From Lepidonotus clava (taxonomy: Eukaryota > Annelida > Polychaeta > Phyllodocida > Polynoidae), in the NCBI GenBank assembly GCA_936440205.1, contig OW387150.1:12188152-12252151 (forward strand): 64,000 nucleotides of DNA, read 5' to 3'. Shown here in pieces: positions 42,601-46,550 of the stretch (the stretch's first letter is position 1; every line of letters starts with the position of its first letter). The translations under genes were made by a program, and so were the position numbers. Under the pieces are notes generated by a model, which saw nothing but the letters and a program-made list of their open reading frames with translations, ran no database searches and was not told where the DNA came from.

Positions 42601-43180
42601 AGCCACAGGATTTTGAGTCAAAACTGTCGGACAGAGGCTATCAATTACTTGACCTGAAAAGGGGAAAAACATGTATGAATATACAAATGGATAGCGATAT
42701 CAAATAGGGGGCCTTCCATTTAGTATACGTACGAACATTTTTCAAAAATGCCCCCCACCCGAAATCGGACATGCTTAATGGAAGGCCCCTATCTATGGGA
42801 AAATACTATCGGGGAGAATAAGAATAGTCATTATAAACTGCTATAAACTATTGGTTGGTTGTTGAGTTTTTCTTCTAATCAAACGGTTCGTATTAAACAT
42901 CATGGGGCTATATCAAATCTTTGTTGGTGTGTTTACGTGATAAGATACTGCGTTAGATTGTAAATGCTTGAGATTGCAACAAACATTTTTATGACTATCT
43001 AGAATAAAAAAGACATCCGAAAAGAATTCGAAATAGCTATTAGTTGTAATAATAATAATATAATTTAGGCTTAGGTACATCTACTAATAAAACTAGACTT
43101 TAAAACATACCTTGTGTAGATTGAAATTGTATTGCTAGCAGCAACAGTGTGCTAGCACACAAACGTAAAACGTCTCGCAT
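524..43180 (-). CDS. Large multi-CCP (Sushi) protein with one Kunitz domain; gene runs off the left edge
   Basis: Overall gene model, 43 exons, at least 1472 residues, no stop reached. All junctions are GT-AG and the frame stays open throughout. Exons in transcript order: 43180-43111, 42653-42465, 41320-41292, 40202-40124, 39408-39386, 39245-39170, 35945-35897, 33724-33597, 32731-32561, 31981-31939, 31151-31024, 30699-30648, 30308-30175, 29160-29118, 28547-28414, 27472-27421, 27161-27031, 26304-26256, 25906-25779, 25289-25244, 24790-24657, 23200-23027, 21631-21580, 21203-21073, 19838-19662, 18242-18060, 16387-16348, 15596-15451, 14677-14638, 14142-13997, 13221-13182, 12683-12538, 12208-12163, 11703-11555, 10504-10331, 7648-7606, 6966-6821, 6108-6063, 5256-5129, 4241-4056, 3416-3368, 2499-2387, 697-524. 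Multi-CCP proteins act outside the cell in complement regulation, adhesion or recognition; which applies here is not visible. Whether the protein is secreted or membrane-anchored depends on the missing 3' end. Confidence 0.9.
698..2386. other. Intron between CCP20 and CCP21 with a degenerate minisatellite
   Basis: No coding signal seen. The stretch from about 1195 to 1640 is a degenerate repeat (listed separately); 1640-1800 is related purine-rich sequence. The rest is plain AT-rich intron. Confidence 0.6.
1195..1640. repeat. Degenerate minisatellite, about 160-bp unit made of two half units
   Basis: The phrase CTATGGCTGAAA with GAGACTTGGG recurs about every 80 bp. A longer pattern (GGAAACTTGG...CTATGGCTG) returns near 1226, 1389 and 1550, giving a dimeric unit of about 160 bp and nearly three copies. 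Confidence 0.6.
2387..3416 (-). CDS. CCP20 (Sushi) domain, two exons, short
   Basis: Exon A 3416-3368 (49 nt, PRCPTLRQPNQAGM) and exon B 2499-2387 (113 nt), residues about 1361-1414. Exon B: TINGFTITFTCGTGF, then IVC and NGRWSSIPPVC. At 54 residues it is the shortest CCP, because the segment between the phase-2 intron and C2 is reduced. Its intron holds a CGTCGCATAA-type MITE (2679-2952). Confidence 0.85.
2679..2952. mobile_element. MITE with GCGTCGCATAAC ends
   Basis: Inverted ends: left GTGCGTCGCATAAC, right GTTATGCGACGCGCCAC. The interior shares phrases (ATTTCAGG.ATTTTAGATCTAAATGTCTAG) with the copy at 4686-5066. Too short to encode a transposase. Confidence 0.6.
3697..3727. repeat. TA-rich microsatellite next to short inverted repeats
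   Basis: A run of alternating TA at 3712-3725, followed by 16-bp inverted arms GGAGCGGTACGTACAG near 3748 and CTGTACGTACCACTCC near 3788. Confidence 0.5.
3866..3976. repeat. GC-rich imperfect hairpin of about 110 bp
   Basis: Left arm GGGGTCGTCCTCGGGTGG pairs with right arm CCACCCTCGGACGCCCC. An inner stem pairs CGTACGGCCC with GGGCCGTGACG. The stretch is far richer in G+C than the flanks and does not code in any convincing frame. It lies in the intron downstream (transcript sense) of CCP19. Confidence 0.5.
4056..4241 (-). CDS. CCP19 (Sushi) domain, single exon, DCG-type
   Basis: A 186-nt phase 1-1 exon, residues about 1299-1360: VDCGNTLPRLANTISQ, VAIPCADGFLPEVIQVTC, SAVWETAQTC. It has a longer C1-C2 loop than the other unsplit CCPs (extra Thr/Arg-rich residues). 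Acceptor ttccag, donor gtgagt. Strongly GC-rich at third positions. Confidence 0.9.
4686..5066. mobile_element. MITE with CTCCGTCGCATAA ends
   Basis: Left end CACTGTGCTCCGTCGCATAA, right end TTATGCGACGGACCACAGG. Interior carries repeated CTCGCAACAG / CTGTTGCGAG phrases, as in the copy at 27652-28388. It ends about 60 bp from CCP18 exon B. Confidence 0.65.
5129..6108 (-). CDS. CCP18 (Sushi) domain, two exons
   Basis: Exon A 6108-6063 (46 nt, IMCMSLISPTFGRV) and exon B 5256-5129 (128 nt), residues about 1241-1298. Exon B: GIARYSCDPGYNLRG, QRTC, GQWTGSAPIC, with all consensus CCP positions. Exon B is GC-rich (GGCCCGGGG) in an AT-rich setting. Donor gtacgt. Confidence 0.9.
6655..6805. repeat. 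G-rich dispersed repeat ending CCGCCCCTG
   Basis: GGGGAGGGGG near the start, a G-tract near 6766-6779 and the end phrase ATCCGCCCCTGATAC. The same kind of remnant occurs at several other places in the window. Confidence 0.45.
6821..7648 (-). CDS. CCP17 (Sushi) domain, two exons
   Basis: Exon A 7648-7606 (43 nt, ITCTRPAPPRFGT) and exon B 6966-6821 (146 nt), residues about 1178-1240. Exon B: TITVACNSGYQLAGP, TLTC, RGYQYSPSVPQC. The CCP Trp is replaced by Tyr. Exon A ends AAT/gtgagt. The 3' flank (6655-6800) carries a G-rich dispersed repeat only about 20 bp from the exon border. Confidence 0.88.
7649..10330. other. Long intron between CCP16 and CCP17, nothing identified
   Basis: AT-rich non-coding sequence of about 2.7 kb. 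No CCP half-exon, RNA gene or clear transposon ends found by eye. Confidence 0.5.
10331..10504 (-). CDS. CCP16 (Sushi) domain, single exon, DCG-type
   Basis: A 174-nt phase 1-1 exon, residues about 1120-1177: RDCGPLPNLANAAPW, VSVSCNMGFNPQVIMATC, AGRWMYSSGC. Same class as CCP9 and CCP19 (DCG start, MATC/TATC before C3). Noticeably GC-rich compared with its introns. The long open frame upstream to a Met near 10559 is intron and microsatellite, not coding. Confidence 0.88.
10525..10690. repeat. Degenerate ACAGGTACGTACAT / CACACA repeat
   Basis: Repeated GGTACGTA and CACACA phrases in a purine-pyrimidine alternating tract; open frames here are low-complexity artefacts. Confidence 0.6.
11555..12208 (-). 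CDS. CCP15 (Sushi) domain, two exons
   Basis: Exon A 12208-12163 (46 nt, SVCPAPPNVANGQ) and exon B 11703-11555 (149 nt), residues about 1055-1119. Exon B: GARVTYTCASGFELLG, TIEC, then APRWSTAPTC. It shares the long C3-C4 loop with CCP12-14 (GPNQAPRW against GQNPNW), so it is the likely outgroup of that tandem set. Donor of exon A is gtacgt, of exon B gtaggt. Confidence 0.9.
12538..13221 (-). CDS. CCP14 (Sushi) domain, two exons; third tandem copy
   Basis: Exon A 13221-13182 (40 nt, VACPGVPNVQNG) and exon B 12683-12538 (146 nt), residues about 993-1054. Exon B has VVRFTCNPGYAPSGP, VIRC and NPNWEPNPPVC. It is the most diverged of the three exon B copies although its intron closely matches that of CCP13. 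It ends AACT/gtaagt rather than GAAC/gtaagt. Confidence 0.92.
13997..14677 (-). CDS. CCP13 (Sushi) domain, two exons; second tandem copy
   Basis: Exon A 14677-14638 (40 nt, IACPSVPNVQNG) and exon B 14142-13997 (146 nt), residues about 931-992. Exon B differs from that of CCP12 at only a few residues (SGELRC, QNPNWEPNPPTC). The surrounding introns match CCP14 base for base over long runs, so the duplication is recent. Confidence 0.92.
15451..16387 (-). CDS. CCP12 (Sushi) domain, two exons; first of three tandem copies
   Basis: Exon A 16387-16348 (40 nt, SGCPTVPGIGNG) and exon B 15596-15451 (146 nt), residues about 869-930. Exon B: ADTSDNRINAVVRYTC, SGFSLRGSSEIRC, then QSPAWEPSPPTC. The C3-C4 loop is longer than usual (IQRPGQ insert). 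Its intron holds a 299-bp MITE (15643-15941) that the sister introns lack. Confidence 0.92.
15643..15941. mobile_element. TTAA-flanked MITE (CCATACCCACTAGGCGATTTTAC ends), 299 bp
   Basis: TTAA duplicates flank it at 15639-15642 and 15942-15945. The ends (left CCATACCCACTAGGCGATTT, right AATAGCCAAGTGGGTATG) are inverted copies. The interior is rich in CGCCGGCGAC-like motifs. The paralogous intron of CCP13 carries the empty site (ATTAGTTAAGTATTAAATTA), which fixes the borders and the target duplication. Confidence 0.85.
16915..17545. repeat. Two-copy intronic direct repeat, offset about 475 bp
   Basis: AGAGAAGGTATATTATACAT near 16927 recurs near 17402, and ATGCTGGATGGAGCA near 17019 recurs near 17502. 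Non-coding. Confidence 0.6.
17840..17935. repeat. Hairpin element with AGGAAACGCAAGT arms
   Basis: Outer arms AGGAAACGCAAGT and ACTTGCGTTTCCT surround a near-perfect inner palindrome, TTCAGATACCAAC-ATG- and its complement. Probably a small MITE; it lies 125 bp beyond the Kunitz exon donor. Confidence 0.6.
18060..18242 (-). CDS. Kunitz/BPTI domain, single exon, His at P1
   Basis: A 183-nt phase 1-1 exon, residues about 808-868. Cysteine spacing is exactly C-x8-C-x15-C-x7-C-x12-C-x3-C. The Kunitz signatures are present: FFFNY, CEGFVYGGC, GNRNRF and EECQRVC. In BPTI the inhibitory P1 residue follows the second Cys; here the loop reads GSCHAW, so P1 is His rather than Lys/Arg. Trypsin-like inhibition is therefore not predicted; other specificities or a structural role remain open. 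The exon lies between CCP11 and CCP12 with matching phases, so it is part of the same transcript. Confidence 0.93.
18363..18568. mobile_element. MITE of the CCATACCCAC...GGCGATTTTTACC group
   Basis: Left end CCATACCCACAAGGCGATTT, right end AAATCACTCTAGTGGGGATG followed by GGGCTTAA. Inverted ends and a TTAA at the right border place it with the element at 15643-15941. Confidence 0.6.
18569..19661. other. Intron sequence between CCP11 and the Kunitz exon, nothing identified
   Basis: AT-rich; no coding or mobile signal that I can support. Confidence 0.5.
19662..19838 (-). CDS. CCP11 (Sushi) domain, single exon
   Basis: A 177-nt phase 1-1 exon, residues about 749-807: PPMCPPLRRVDNAESWP, then YTVPCLPGSLEARVTATC and RGTWDISGSC. 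It is closest to CCP9 (ESWP/EPWP, YTVxCLPG, RVTATC/SVTATC, TWxIS). The donor is CCGA/gtaaat. The Cys2 loop has Gly-Ser instead of Gly-Phe. Confidence 0.88.
21073..21631 (-). CDS. CCP10 (Sushi) domain, two exons
   Basis: Exon A 21631-21580 (52 nt, PQCPVLQSQPSIRRD) and exon B 21203-21073 (131 nt), residues about 688-748. Exon B reads YQGNRQINSVVSFSC, GYVLDGRSTLRC, GQWDGQAPVC. It is nearly the same as CCP6 in exon lengths, sequence and splice sites (GA/gtaac here), which points to duplication of a two-exon unit about 6 kb away. Confidence 0.9.
21640..23026. other. Intron between CCP9 and CCP10, nothing identified
   Basis: AT-rich non-coding sequence; no exon or clear repeat ends recognised. Confidence 0.5.
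23027..23200 (-). CDS. CCP9 (Sushi) domain, single exon, DCG-type
   Basis: A 174-nt phase 1-1 exon, residues about 630-687: VDCGILPNYTGSAEPWP, then YTVNCLPGFNPASVTATC and SGTWNISAPC. Two N-glycosylation sequons (NYT, NIS) are visible. It belongs to a group of unsplit CCPs (9, 11, 16, 19, 21) with a short C2-C3 loop. It is more GC-rich than its surroundings. Acceptor cacccag, donor gttagg. Confidence 0.85.
23310..23479. mobile_element. TTAA-flanked hairpin MITE, 170 bp
   Basis: TTAA occurs at 23306-23309 and 23480-23483. Long near-perfect arms: left CATCCCCACTTGGGCGACTA, ATTTTAGTCCC and TAGTGTTAACCCTTT; right AAAGGGTTAACACTAATC and GACTAAAATCTTAGTC. The arms leave a loop of roughly 50 nt, so the whole element folds back. 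Confidence 0.8.
23484..24656. other. Intron sequence between CCP8 and CCP9
   Basis: AT-rich. From about 24320 to 24650 the phrase AGAGACAGACACAATGACTAA and relatives recur about every 60 bp, a very degenerate minisatellite. No coding signal. Confidence 0.45.
24657..25289 (-). CDS. CCP8 (Sushi) domain, two exons
   Basis: Exon A 25289-25244 (46 nt, ASCNLIAAPTNGAV) and exon B 24790-24657 (134 nt), residues about 570-629. Exon B has LGFSCRAGYRIQGSG, LRC and NGAYDRPPPVC. As in CCP7 the Trp is missing (GAY), so the two are probably sisters. Donors gtaagt/gtaagtg, acceptors ttccag and gaacag. Confidence 0.87.
25471..25660. repeat. G-rich dispersed repeat ending ATCCGCCCCTGG
   Basis: Begins CAGTGGGGGTTCCAGGGG, carries a C-tract near 25509-25522, ends GACTCTGGATCCGCCCCTGG. 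Same family as 6655-6805. Confidence 0.5.
25779..26304 (-). CDS. CCP7 (Sushi) domain, two exons
   Basis: Exon A 26304-26256 (49 nt, TVTCTPPPPVANGRV) and exon B 25906-25779 (128 nt), residues about 511-569. Exon B has VVYTCDRGYILQG, GVC and GQYSPPPPPC. The conserved Trp of CCP domains is replaced by Tyr (GQY). Both exon ends are proline-rich. The VANGRV ending of exon A is a textbook CCP loop before the phase-2 intron. Confidence 0.87.
27031..27472 (-). CDS. CCP6 (Sushi) domain, two exons
   Basis: Exon A 27472-27421 (52 nt, VLQCPLLAQQVNIRQD) and exon B 27161-27031 (131 nt), residues about 450-510. Exon B reads NYQGNRQINSVVSFAC, then GYVLDGRSSLRC and GQWDGPAPAC. Exon A ends in an unusual AA/gtaatt donor. 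It is a close paralogue of CCP10: both exons have the same lengths and most bases of exon B are identical. Confidence 0.88.
27652..28388. mobile_element. Composite CGTCGCATAA-ended repeat with CTCGCTGTTGCGAGG units
   Basis: Left end TGTGGTCCGTCGCATAAG, internal end TTATGCGACGGAGCACTGG near 28038-28056, outer right end GATTAGGCGATGGGCCACTGG. CTCGCTGTTGCGAGGGTT is repeated four or more times inside. Best read as one element with a partial or nested second copy. Its right end lies 26 bp from CCP5 exon B. Confidence 0.6.
28414..29160 (-). CDS. CCP5 (Sushi) domain, two exons
   Basis: Exon A 29160-29118 (43 nt, ITCPALNIANAVI) and exon B 28547-28414 (134 nt), residues about 391-449. Exon B has SIQCLPGFTFEG, IRC and NGQWSPAIPVC. 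Standard CCP cysteines and Trp are present. Just downstream of exon B in transcript order (28388-27652) lies a CGTCGCATAA-ended repeat. Confidence 0.9.
29679..29684 (-). CDS. Candidate 6-nt microexon between CCP4 and CCP5
   Basis: Six bases (CTATTG) sit between a pyrimidine-rich acceptor ending attacag and a perfect gtaagt donor. Including it keeps phase 1 and inserts two residues (Pro-Ile) in the CCP4-CCP5 linker; skipping it also leaves the frame open. The splice signals are better than chance would give so close together, but six nucleotides carry no coding evidence of their own. Confidence 0.35.
30175..30699 (-). CDS. CCP4 (Sushi) domain, two exons
   Basis: Exon A 30699-30648 (52 nt, VQAPCPVLFPFANAII) and exon B 30308-30175 (134 nt), residues about 329-390. 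Exon B has VIIRCNTGFTIDG, TILC and SSGAWRPNVPIC. Exon A is close to those of CCP3 and CCP5 (the ANAVI/ANAII end), so CCP2-5 form a related local group. Donors are gtattg and gtgagt. Confidence 0.88.
31024..31981 (-). CDS. CCP3 (Sushi) domain, two exons
   Basis: Exon A 31981-31939 (43 nt, NPCPPINIPNAVI) and exon B 31151-31024 (128 nt), residues about 272-328. Exon B carries ATIQCSSPNFRLIGSP, VVTC and GGWTPALPTC. The hydrophobic position after C2 is Phe, with Asn in place of the usual Gly just before it. The intron is 787 bp and is largely occupied by a TGTATTCCA-ended MITE (31364-31836). Confidence 0.88.
31364..31836. mobile_element. MITE with GCTGTATTCCA ends
   Basis: Left AAAGCTGTATTCCAGACC, right TGGAATACAGCCTTA. 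The interior phrase CATTTGAAAGAGCATCCAAAGCCC is related to phrases in 52503-52790 and 55000-55213. Lies within the CCP3 intron. Confidence 0.6.
32561..32731 (-). CDS. CCP2 (Sushi) domain, single exon
   Basis: A 171-nt phase 1-1 exon, residues about 215-271, reading TSCPVLIIPNGAP, VVINCNAGFSIVGSP, VLICGNTGNWQPAIPFC. All four cysteines, the Gly-Phe and the Trp are present. By sequence it belongs with the split CCPs 3-5 (shared VIxCNxGF and CPVL motifs), yet it has no internal intron. Acceptor atttccag, donor gtgagt. Confidence 0.9.
33597..35945 (-). CDS. CCP1 (Sushi) domain, two exons
   Basis: Exon A 35945-35897 (49 nt, TTCPALAAIIPGATL) and exon B 33724-33597 (128 nt), residues about 156-214. 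It has the four cysteines and the Trp of a CCP (TITCTPP, QITC, GSWDPTPPMC). The phase-2 intron falls inside the domain between C1 and C2, the position seen in many split vertebrate CCPs. That intron is about 2.2 kb and carries the nested transposon cluster 33823-35382. Confidence 0.87.
33823..35382. mobile_element. Nested cluster of elements with GTGGCCCGTTGCACAATG ends
   Basis: Left AGTGGCCCGTTGCACAATGG, right CTGCAACGGGCCACT. Further end copies inside (near 34723-34753 and 34817-34840) show at least two adjacent or nested copies. Interior is rich in TCGTTGTTACGAAA-like inverted phrases. No transposase frame seen. Confidence 0.6.
34061..34692. mobile_element. piggyBac-like MITE with TTAA target duplication
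   Basis: TTAA at 34057-34060 and 34693-34696. Left end CCCTTACACTGCCAGA, right end TCTGGCAGTGAAAGGG. TTAA duplication with CCC-starting ends is the hallmark of the piggyBac superfamily. It is inserted into the larger repeat cluster. Confidence 0.75.
35946..39169. other. Intron between the Cys-rich region and CCP1
   Basis: AT-rich, no exon recognised. A one-sided MITE end (CATACCCACTAAGCGATTTT) sits near 36482. The only other clear feature is the TA microsatellite near 38060. Confidence 0.5.
38057..38102. repeat. (TA)n microsatellite
   Basis: Alternating TA for about 45 bp with one interruption. Confidence 0.9.
39170..39408 (-). CDS. Small four-cysteine module B (two exons)
   Basis: Exons 39408-39386 (23 nt, phase 1-0) and 39245-39170 (76 nt, phase 0-1), residues about 123-155. 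It reads VTCVGQQCPPGSVCEVV, then APSGPFVNCR. It shares the order C-x4-C-P-x4-C with module A and has the same exon split, indicating tandem duplication of a two-exon unit. Donors are gtaagt in both cases. The intron that follows, to CCP1, is about 3.2 kb. Confidence 0.7.
40124..41320 (-). CDS. Small four-cysteine module A (two exons)
   Basis: Exons 41320-41292 (29 nt, phase 1-0) and 40202-40124 (79 nt, phase 0-1) together encode residues about 87-122. The core reads DVCSTVVCPVNFRCQ, then a Gly/Pro-rich stretch and PECVP. The spacing C-x4-C-x5-C-x15-C is compact. It resembles one half of follistatin-type (FOLN) or similar small disulphide knots, only as a loose likeness. The downstream exon pair repeats the same split (phase 1-0, then 0-1), so the two modules are probably duplicates. 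Confidence 0.7.
42465..42653 (-). CDS. Cysteine-rich N-terminal module ending in a CC pair
   Basis: A 189-nt phase 1-1 exon (residues about 24-86). Cysteines run C-x11-C-x4-C-x5-C-x14-CC, followed by two more in a short hydrophobic tail (SVPCLMC). The CC ending recalls clip- or EB-type disulphide modules, but the spacing does not match the clip family, so I leave it unnamed. The acceptor is ccccttttcag, the donor CAAG/gtaag. A methionine near 42672 that opens a longer frame is intronic and is not the start. Confidence 0.8.
42707..42791. repeat. Short hairpin element, GGGGCCTTCCATT arms
   Basis: GGGGGCCTTCCATTTAGTA at the left pairs with TTAATGGAAGGCCCCTA at the right over 85 bp. It lies 54 bp upstream (transcript sense) of exon 2. 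Confidence 0.65.
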
Positions 43181-43199
43181 CTTGAGGCCTTGAACGAAA
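43111..43199 (-). CDS. First coding exon: start codon and signal peptide
   Basis: The ATG at 43180 opens 23 codons reading MRDVLRLCASTLLLLAI then QFQSTQ, a classical signal peptide with a basic n-region and a Leu-rich core. Cleavage probably falls just before or within exon 2. Coding is 43180-43111, ending phase 1 at a CAAG/gtatgt donor. A strong acceptor (tttattttcag) places the 5' exon border at 43199, so 19 nt of 5' UTR share this exon and at least one untranslated exon must lie upstream. Confidence 0.85.
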
Positions 43200-44937
43200 C
43201 TGAAAATAAAGAGGATACCCTAAGAACTTGCAAGAAAAATTATGATTTACATTAAGGATAGGCATGAGGGGCCCGTTGCTGAATGACACACTTTAAGCAC
43301 GTTTGTGAACGACGATTTGTTGTTGCAAAAGTGTTGTTAAAGCTCTTTTAGACAGTTTCTACTCAATCAATTTGAACTGTATGGTGGAAAGTGCACGTTA
43401 ATATTTATGGTAAGAATTTCAGGTCAAAGTTATTATTCTAAATGATTTCTTTTTTGGGTTTTAACATTGTCTCAGCTATCATTATTTTGGACAATGAAAT
43501 TTCAAGGTTTCACTGTTCACCAACTGTCCAGTGTTACGTATATGGGAATCCGCGACAGGCCGCGCCACCACCCTGTTATAACATTGGAACAGCAATCTAT
43601 TATAACATTGCCACATTACCCTACTATAACATTGCTACTTTACATGATACAAGGTAGGGCGGTGAATCTGTAAATGGAGTATGATGAATAATCTCTTTTA
43701 GTTTATAAACATGATAATACAATGTTTCATATGAATAAAACATCAAACCACTTCCTCATTATGGAACAATCACAGGCAGATCTAGGGAACCTGCCCCCCC
43801 ATTTTGGTGAAGACTTATACCTCATATAGAGAAATACAACGTTGAGTTTTTAGACAAGCAAGTGCAATGTTTAAATACTCAACCTATATATACCGACGCC
43901 ACCCCCAATTTTTGAAATCCTGTATCAGCCCCTGACAAAATCATTACTGAAATTTCTACCCTTGAGTTGATATATGGAAAGTGTAATTCACTCCTTTCAC
44001 AATCTACCCAGTTTTACTGGATGTAAGGCATGGTGTTTACAGCATGAACGTCAACTGAAAGTCACTCATCTGGAAAGGTGAAACTTCAACCAAATGTCAT
44101 GTCCTTAGCTGGAAGGGACCTTCTAATCTGATCTCTAGACTGACATGGGTATAGGCACCCCAACAAGGACACACACCATGGGAAACTGATAAAATCCCTC
44201 ACATGACCTGTACCTAAATTGGCAATTGTTGTTCTCTGCTTTTAATAGACAACCCTAGATGTAAACCAGAAATACAAGTTTATATAAATTCTGGAATCCA
44301 TCAAGTACCTAAGCAACCTATTGAAACTGATAATTGTTATGCAGGGTGTGTATGCACGTGGTAGTTCTTCTGGACATAGTTCATACACGGTAAAATGAGC
44401 TACAAGGGGATATGACATTGTATGCGTAAATAGGACTTGTATAAGGTTAGGTATAATCTAAACGAATCCCTGACAGCAACACCTCATCAATTAACGTGCA
44501 AGAGACAAAATGGTCTGGCGCCAGTCTGGTAGACGACAAAGTCTGATTTTGTGGGTTTAGTCGGCTGACAAACCCCAAAAATATCAGACATGTTTGATTT
44601 TGGGGGTATTTAGTTGCTCTGAGTGACTAAATTGAGTTGATGGGACCGACGTACTAACTTTTCTGCCGACGACGTCACTCTCGCTGGCCCAGTGGGGACC
44701 CGGCTTATGATTTAAAGATCCATGGTTAGGTATGTCAATTTTCCCAGAAAGTCAGATTCTAAGTACAACACGATCATAATCTTTTGGATTGCCAGAAACA
44801 GAAGAAAAACAAAACAAAACAGGACCAAATGGGCATTTGGGTAGGGTGCCTTTGGCATTTCATAGGAAGTTCAGATTCATGATTTTGCATTCGAGTAATG
44901 GTGCATAAGACAAACGACAGGGAGGTTTGTAGATGAT
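43200..44937. other. Upstream flank / probable 5' UTR intron, no exon identified
   Basis: A CTATTATAACATTG phrase repeats three times near 43575-43635. A G-rich dispersed repeat ends near 43936 (CAGCCCCTGAC). A MITE right end (CAGTGGGGACCCGGCTTA) lies near 44690. No coding frame I trust. Confidence 0.45.
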
Positions 44938-45494
44938 AGAACAAAAACCCCTGGACACTTACCCCCTGGACACTTAACCCCAAAATGACCTACCCCCCAG
45001 ACACTTACCCCTAGGACACTTACCCTCTAGGACACTTACCCCCCAAGCCCCCATCCCAAATCCCTTCCTTTGTTTGTTCTATGATTGGATATATAATTCC
45101 TAAAGATCTATCAGAAGAGAGGGATATATATTTAGTTTCCTTCTAATTACAAACTATGGAATAGGGATGAGTTACCTTTTTAGGTATGCATCCTAAAGAT
45201 CTATCAGAAGAGAGAAGTTGTTTAGTTTAGGCAGGGGGACCAACACCAGTGGTCAAGCTTCAGAAACAACTAGACTGAAATTTGGCTGTGGGTCAGAAGA
45301 CTGATACTCTATCAGGCTGTGCCTTTATTACAGGATGGGAAGTTTTCCTGTGGTAGCCCCGACCTGGTAATTTCCTCATTATTTCCTCTACAGTATGAGC
45401 CCGAGGAGGGGGGGAGGGGTATGTGACTTAGGGGGTAAGTGTCCTAAGGGGGTAAGTGTCCAGGGGGTATATGTCCAGGGGGTATATGTCCTAG
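44938..45494. mobile_element. Element with inverted ends built of GGACACTTACCCCC repeats
   Basis: The left 120 bp carry five or more copies of GGACACTTACCCCCT; the right 75 bp carry GGGGGTAAGTGTCC and GGGGGTATATGTCC in inverse orientation. The interior (45060-45420) is unique and includes a direct repeat of CCTAAAGATCTATCAGAAGA. Confidence 0.6.
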
Positions 45495-45508
45495 AATCGG
45501 TTTGTACA

Positions 45509-45780
45509 TATAATTAGGAGAAGGACAACTTTTCTGGGCCACTGGGTACCAGCCATAGGTTATTAGTGTACACACTTCCCAGCCAAGGTGCGACGTAACG
45601 GTCACCTTCTGCGACGTTCTTATAACGTTCTGCGACGTTCTGCGACGTTATCAGAACGTTCTTCGACGTCACATCCTTGGCTGGGTGGGCACCAACAGCC
45701 AAGAAAGTTCCTGGCATGCTACACTGATACCCTACTGCTGGTACCCAGTGGCCCAGAAAAGTAGTTCTCCTCCTAATTAT
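45509..45780. mobile_element. Hairpin MITE with about 50-bp terminal inverted repeats
   Basis: Left ATAATTAGGAGAAGGACAAC then TTTTCTGGGCCACTGGGTAC; right is the near-complement ending CTCCTAATTAT. Second-level arms CCCAGCCAAGG / CCTTGGCTGGG enclose a core of repeated GCGACGTT and AACGTTC motifs. An open frame spanning it is an artefact of the palindrome. Confidence 0.75.
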
Positions 45781-46550
45781 GTCCTTCTTGATAGGAGTGC
45801 ATTTCCATGTGCATTTTTCCCTTTCAAGGTGTGTGTCCATGTCCAAAGGGGCGGGCGGGTCGATGTGCTCACGACAGGGTTATCAAAGGCCTAGTGCCAC
45901 CGGCTCTCGTATCTAGCCCTGTGCCTATGGGACAGTGCATATACTGCCTCTGAAAAAGTTTGGGGATAAGGTCTCCATCTTCTCATAGATTCGTTCATTT
46001 CATAGATTCTATCATCAAAGACAGAATTCTCAAACTTCTATGTTTTTTGCTCTTATTTTCTTTGCTTTATCTGCCCTTTTCCTGCCTTCTACATTTTTGT
46101 TGAAATGCAAGAATTTCGGGCTCTTTAATCTATCTCTTGATTTGCCTCTAATGTCTGGCAGATTCCTAATATGACCCACAACATCAGGGATACATGTGCA
46201 GGGTCCATTGTTTGAAGCAATTCTTTATGTAACATACTCTAACTTTCCGTGCAATGTCCATCAGATTCTATATCCTCCAAACAGCAAAGGACCTACTCCC
46301 CTGCTTTAATACGTTGTTTGTGACATAAATGAAGAAAATGGGTTAACACCTTTTGGAAAGAGGAATGAAGTTAGGGTAAATAGTCTCAAGGTTTGAGTGG
46401 AGAATGAATGAAGTCAGGTAAGGTAAGGTTGTGTAAGAAGACACACTAGGTCACCCGTGTAAAGTCTAGGCACGAGCATGGAGGTAAACAGGATAGGTTT
46501 GGTTCTAAAGGGTAAACAAGTCTGTTGTGAACCTCAATATGTAACATTAC
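45781..46550. other. Non-coding flank, nothing identified
   Basis: Mixed-composition DNA; no exon, RNA or repeat ends I can support. Confidence 0.4.

Noticed and set aside
42424-42672. Open frame opening with Met just inside intron 1
   Set aside because: The real exon is 42653-42465; the Met and first residues are intron and acceptor sequence.
45514-45846. 110-codon minus-strand frame
   Set aside because: It spans the long-TIR hairpin element; the frame is a by-product of the palindrome.
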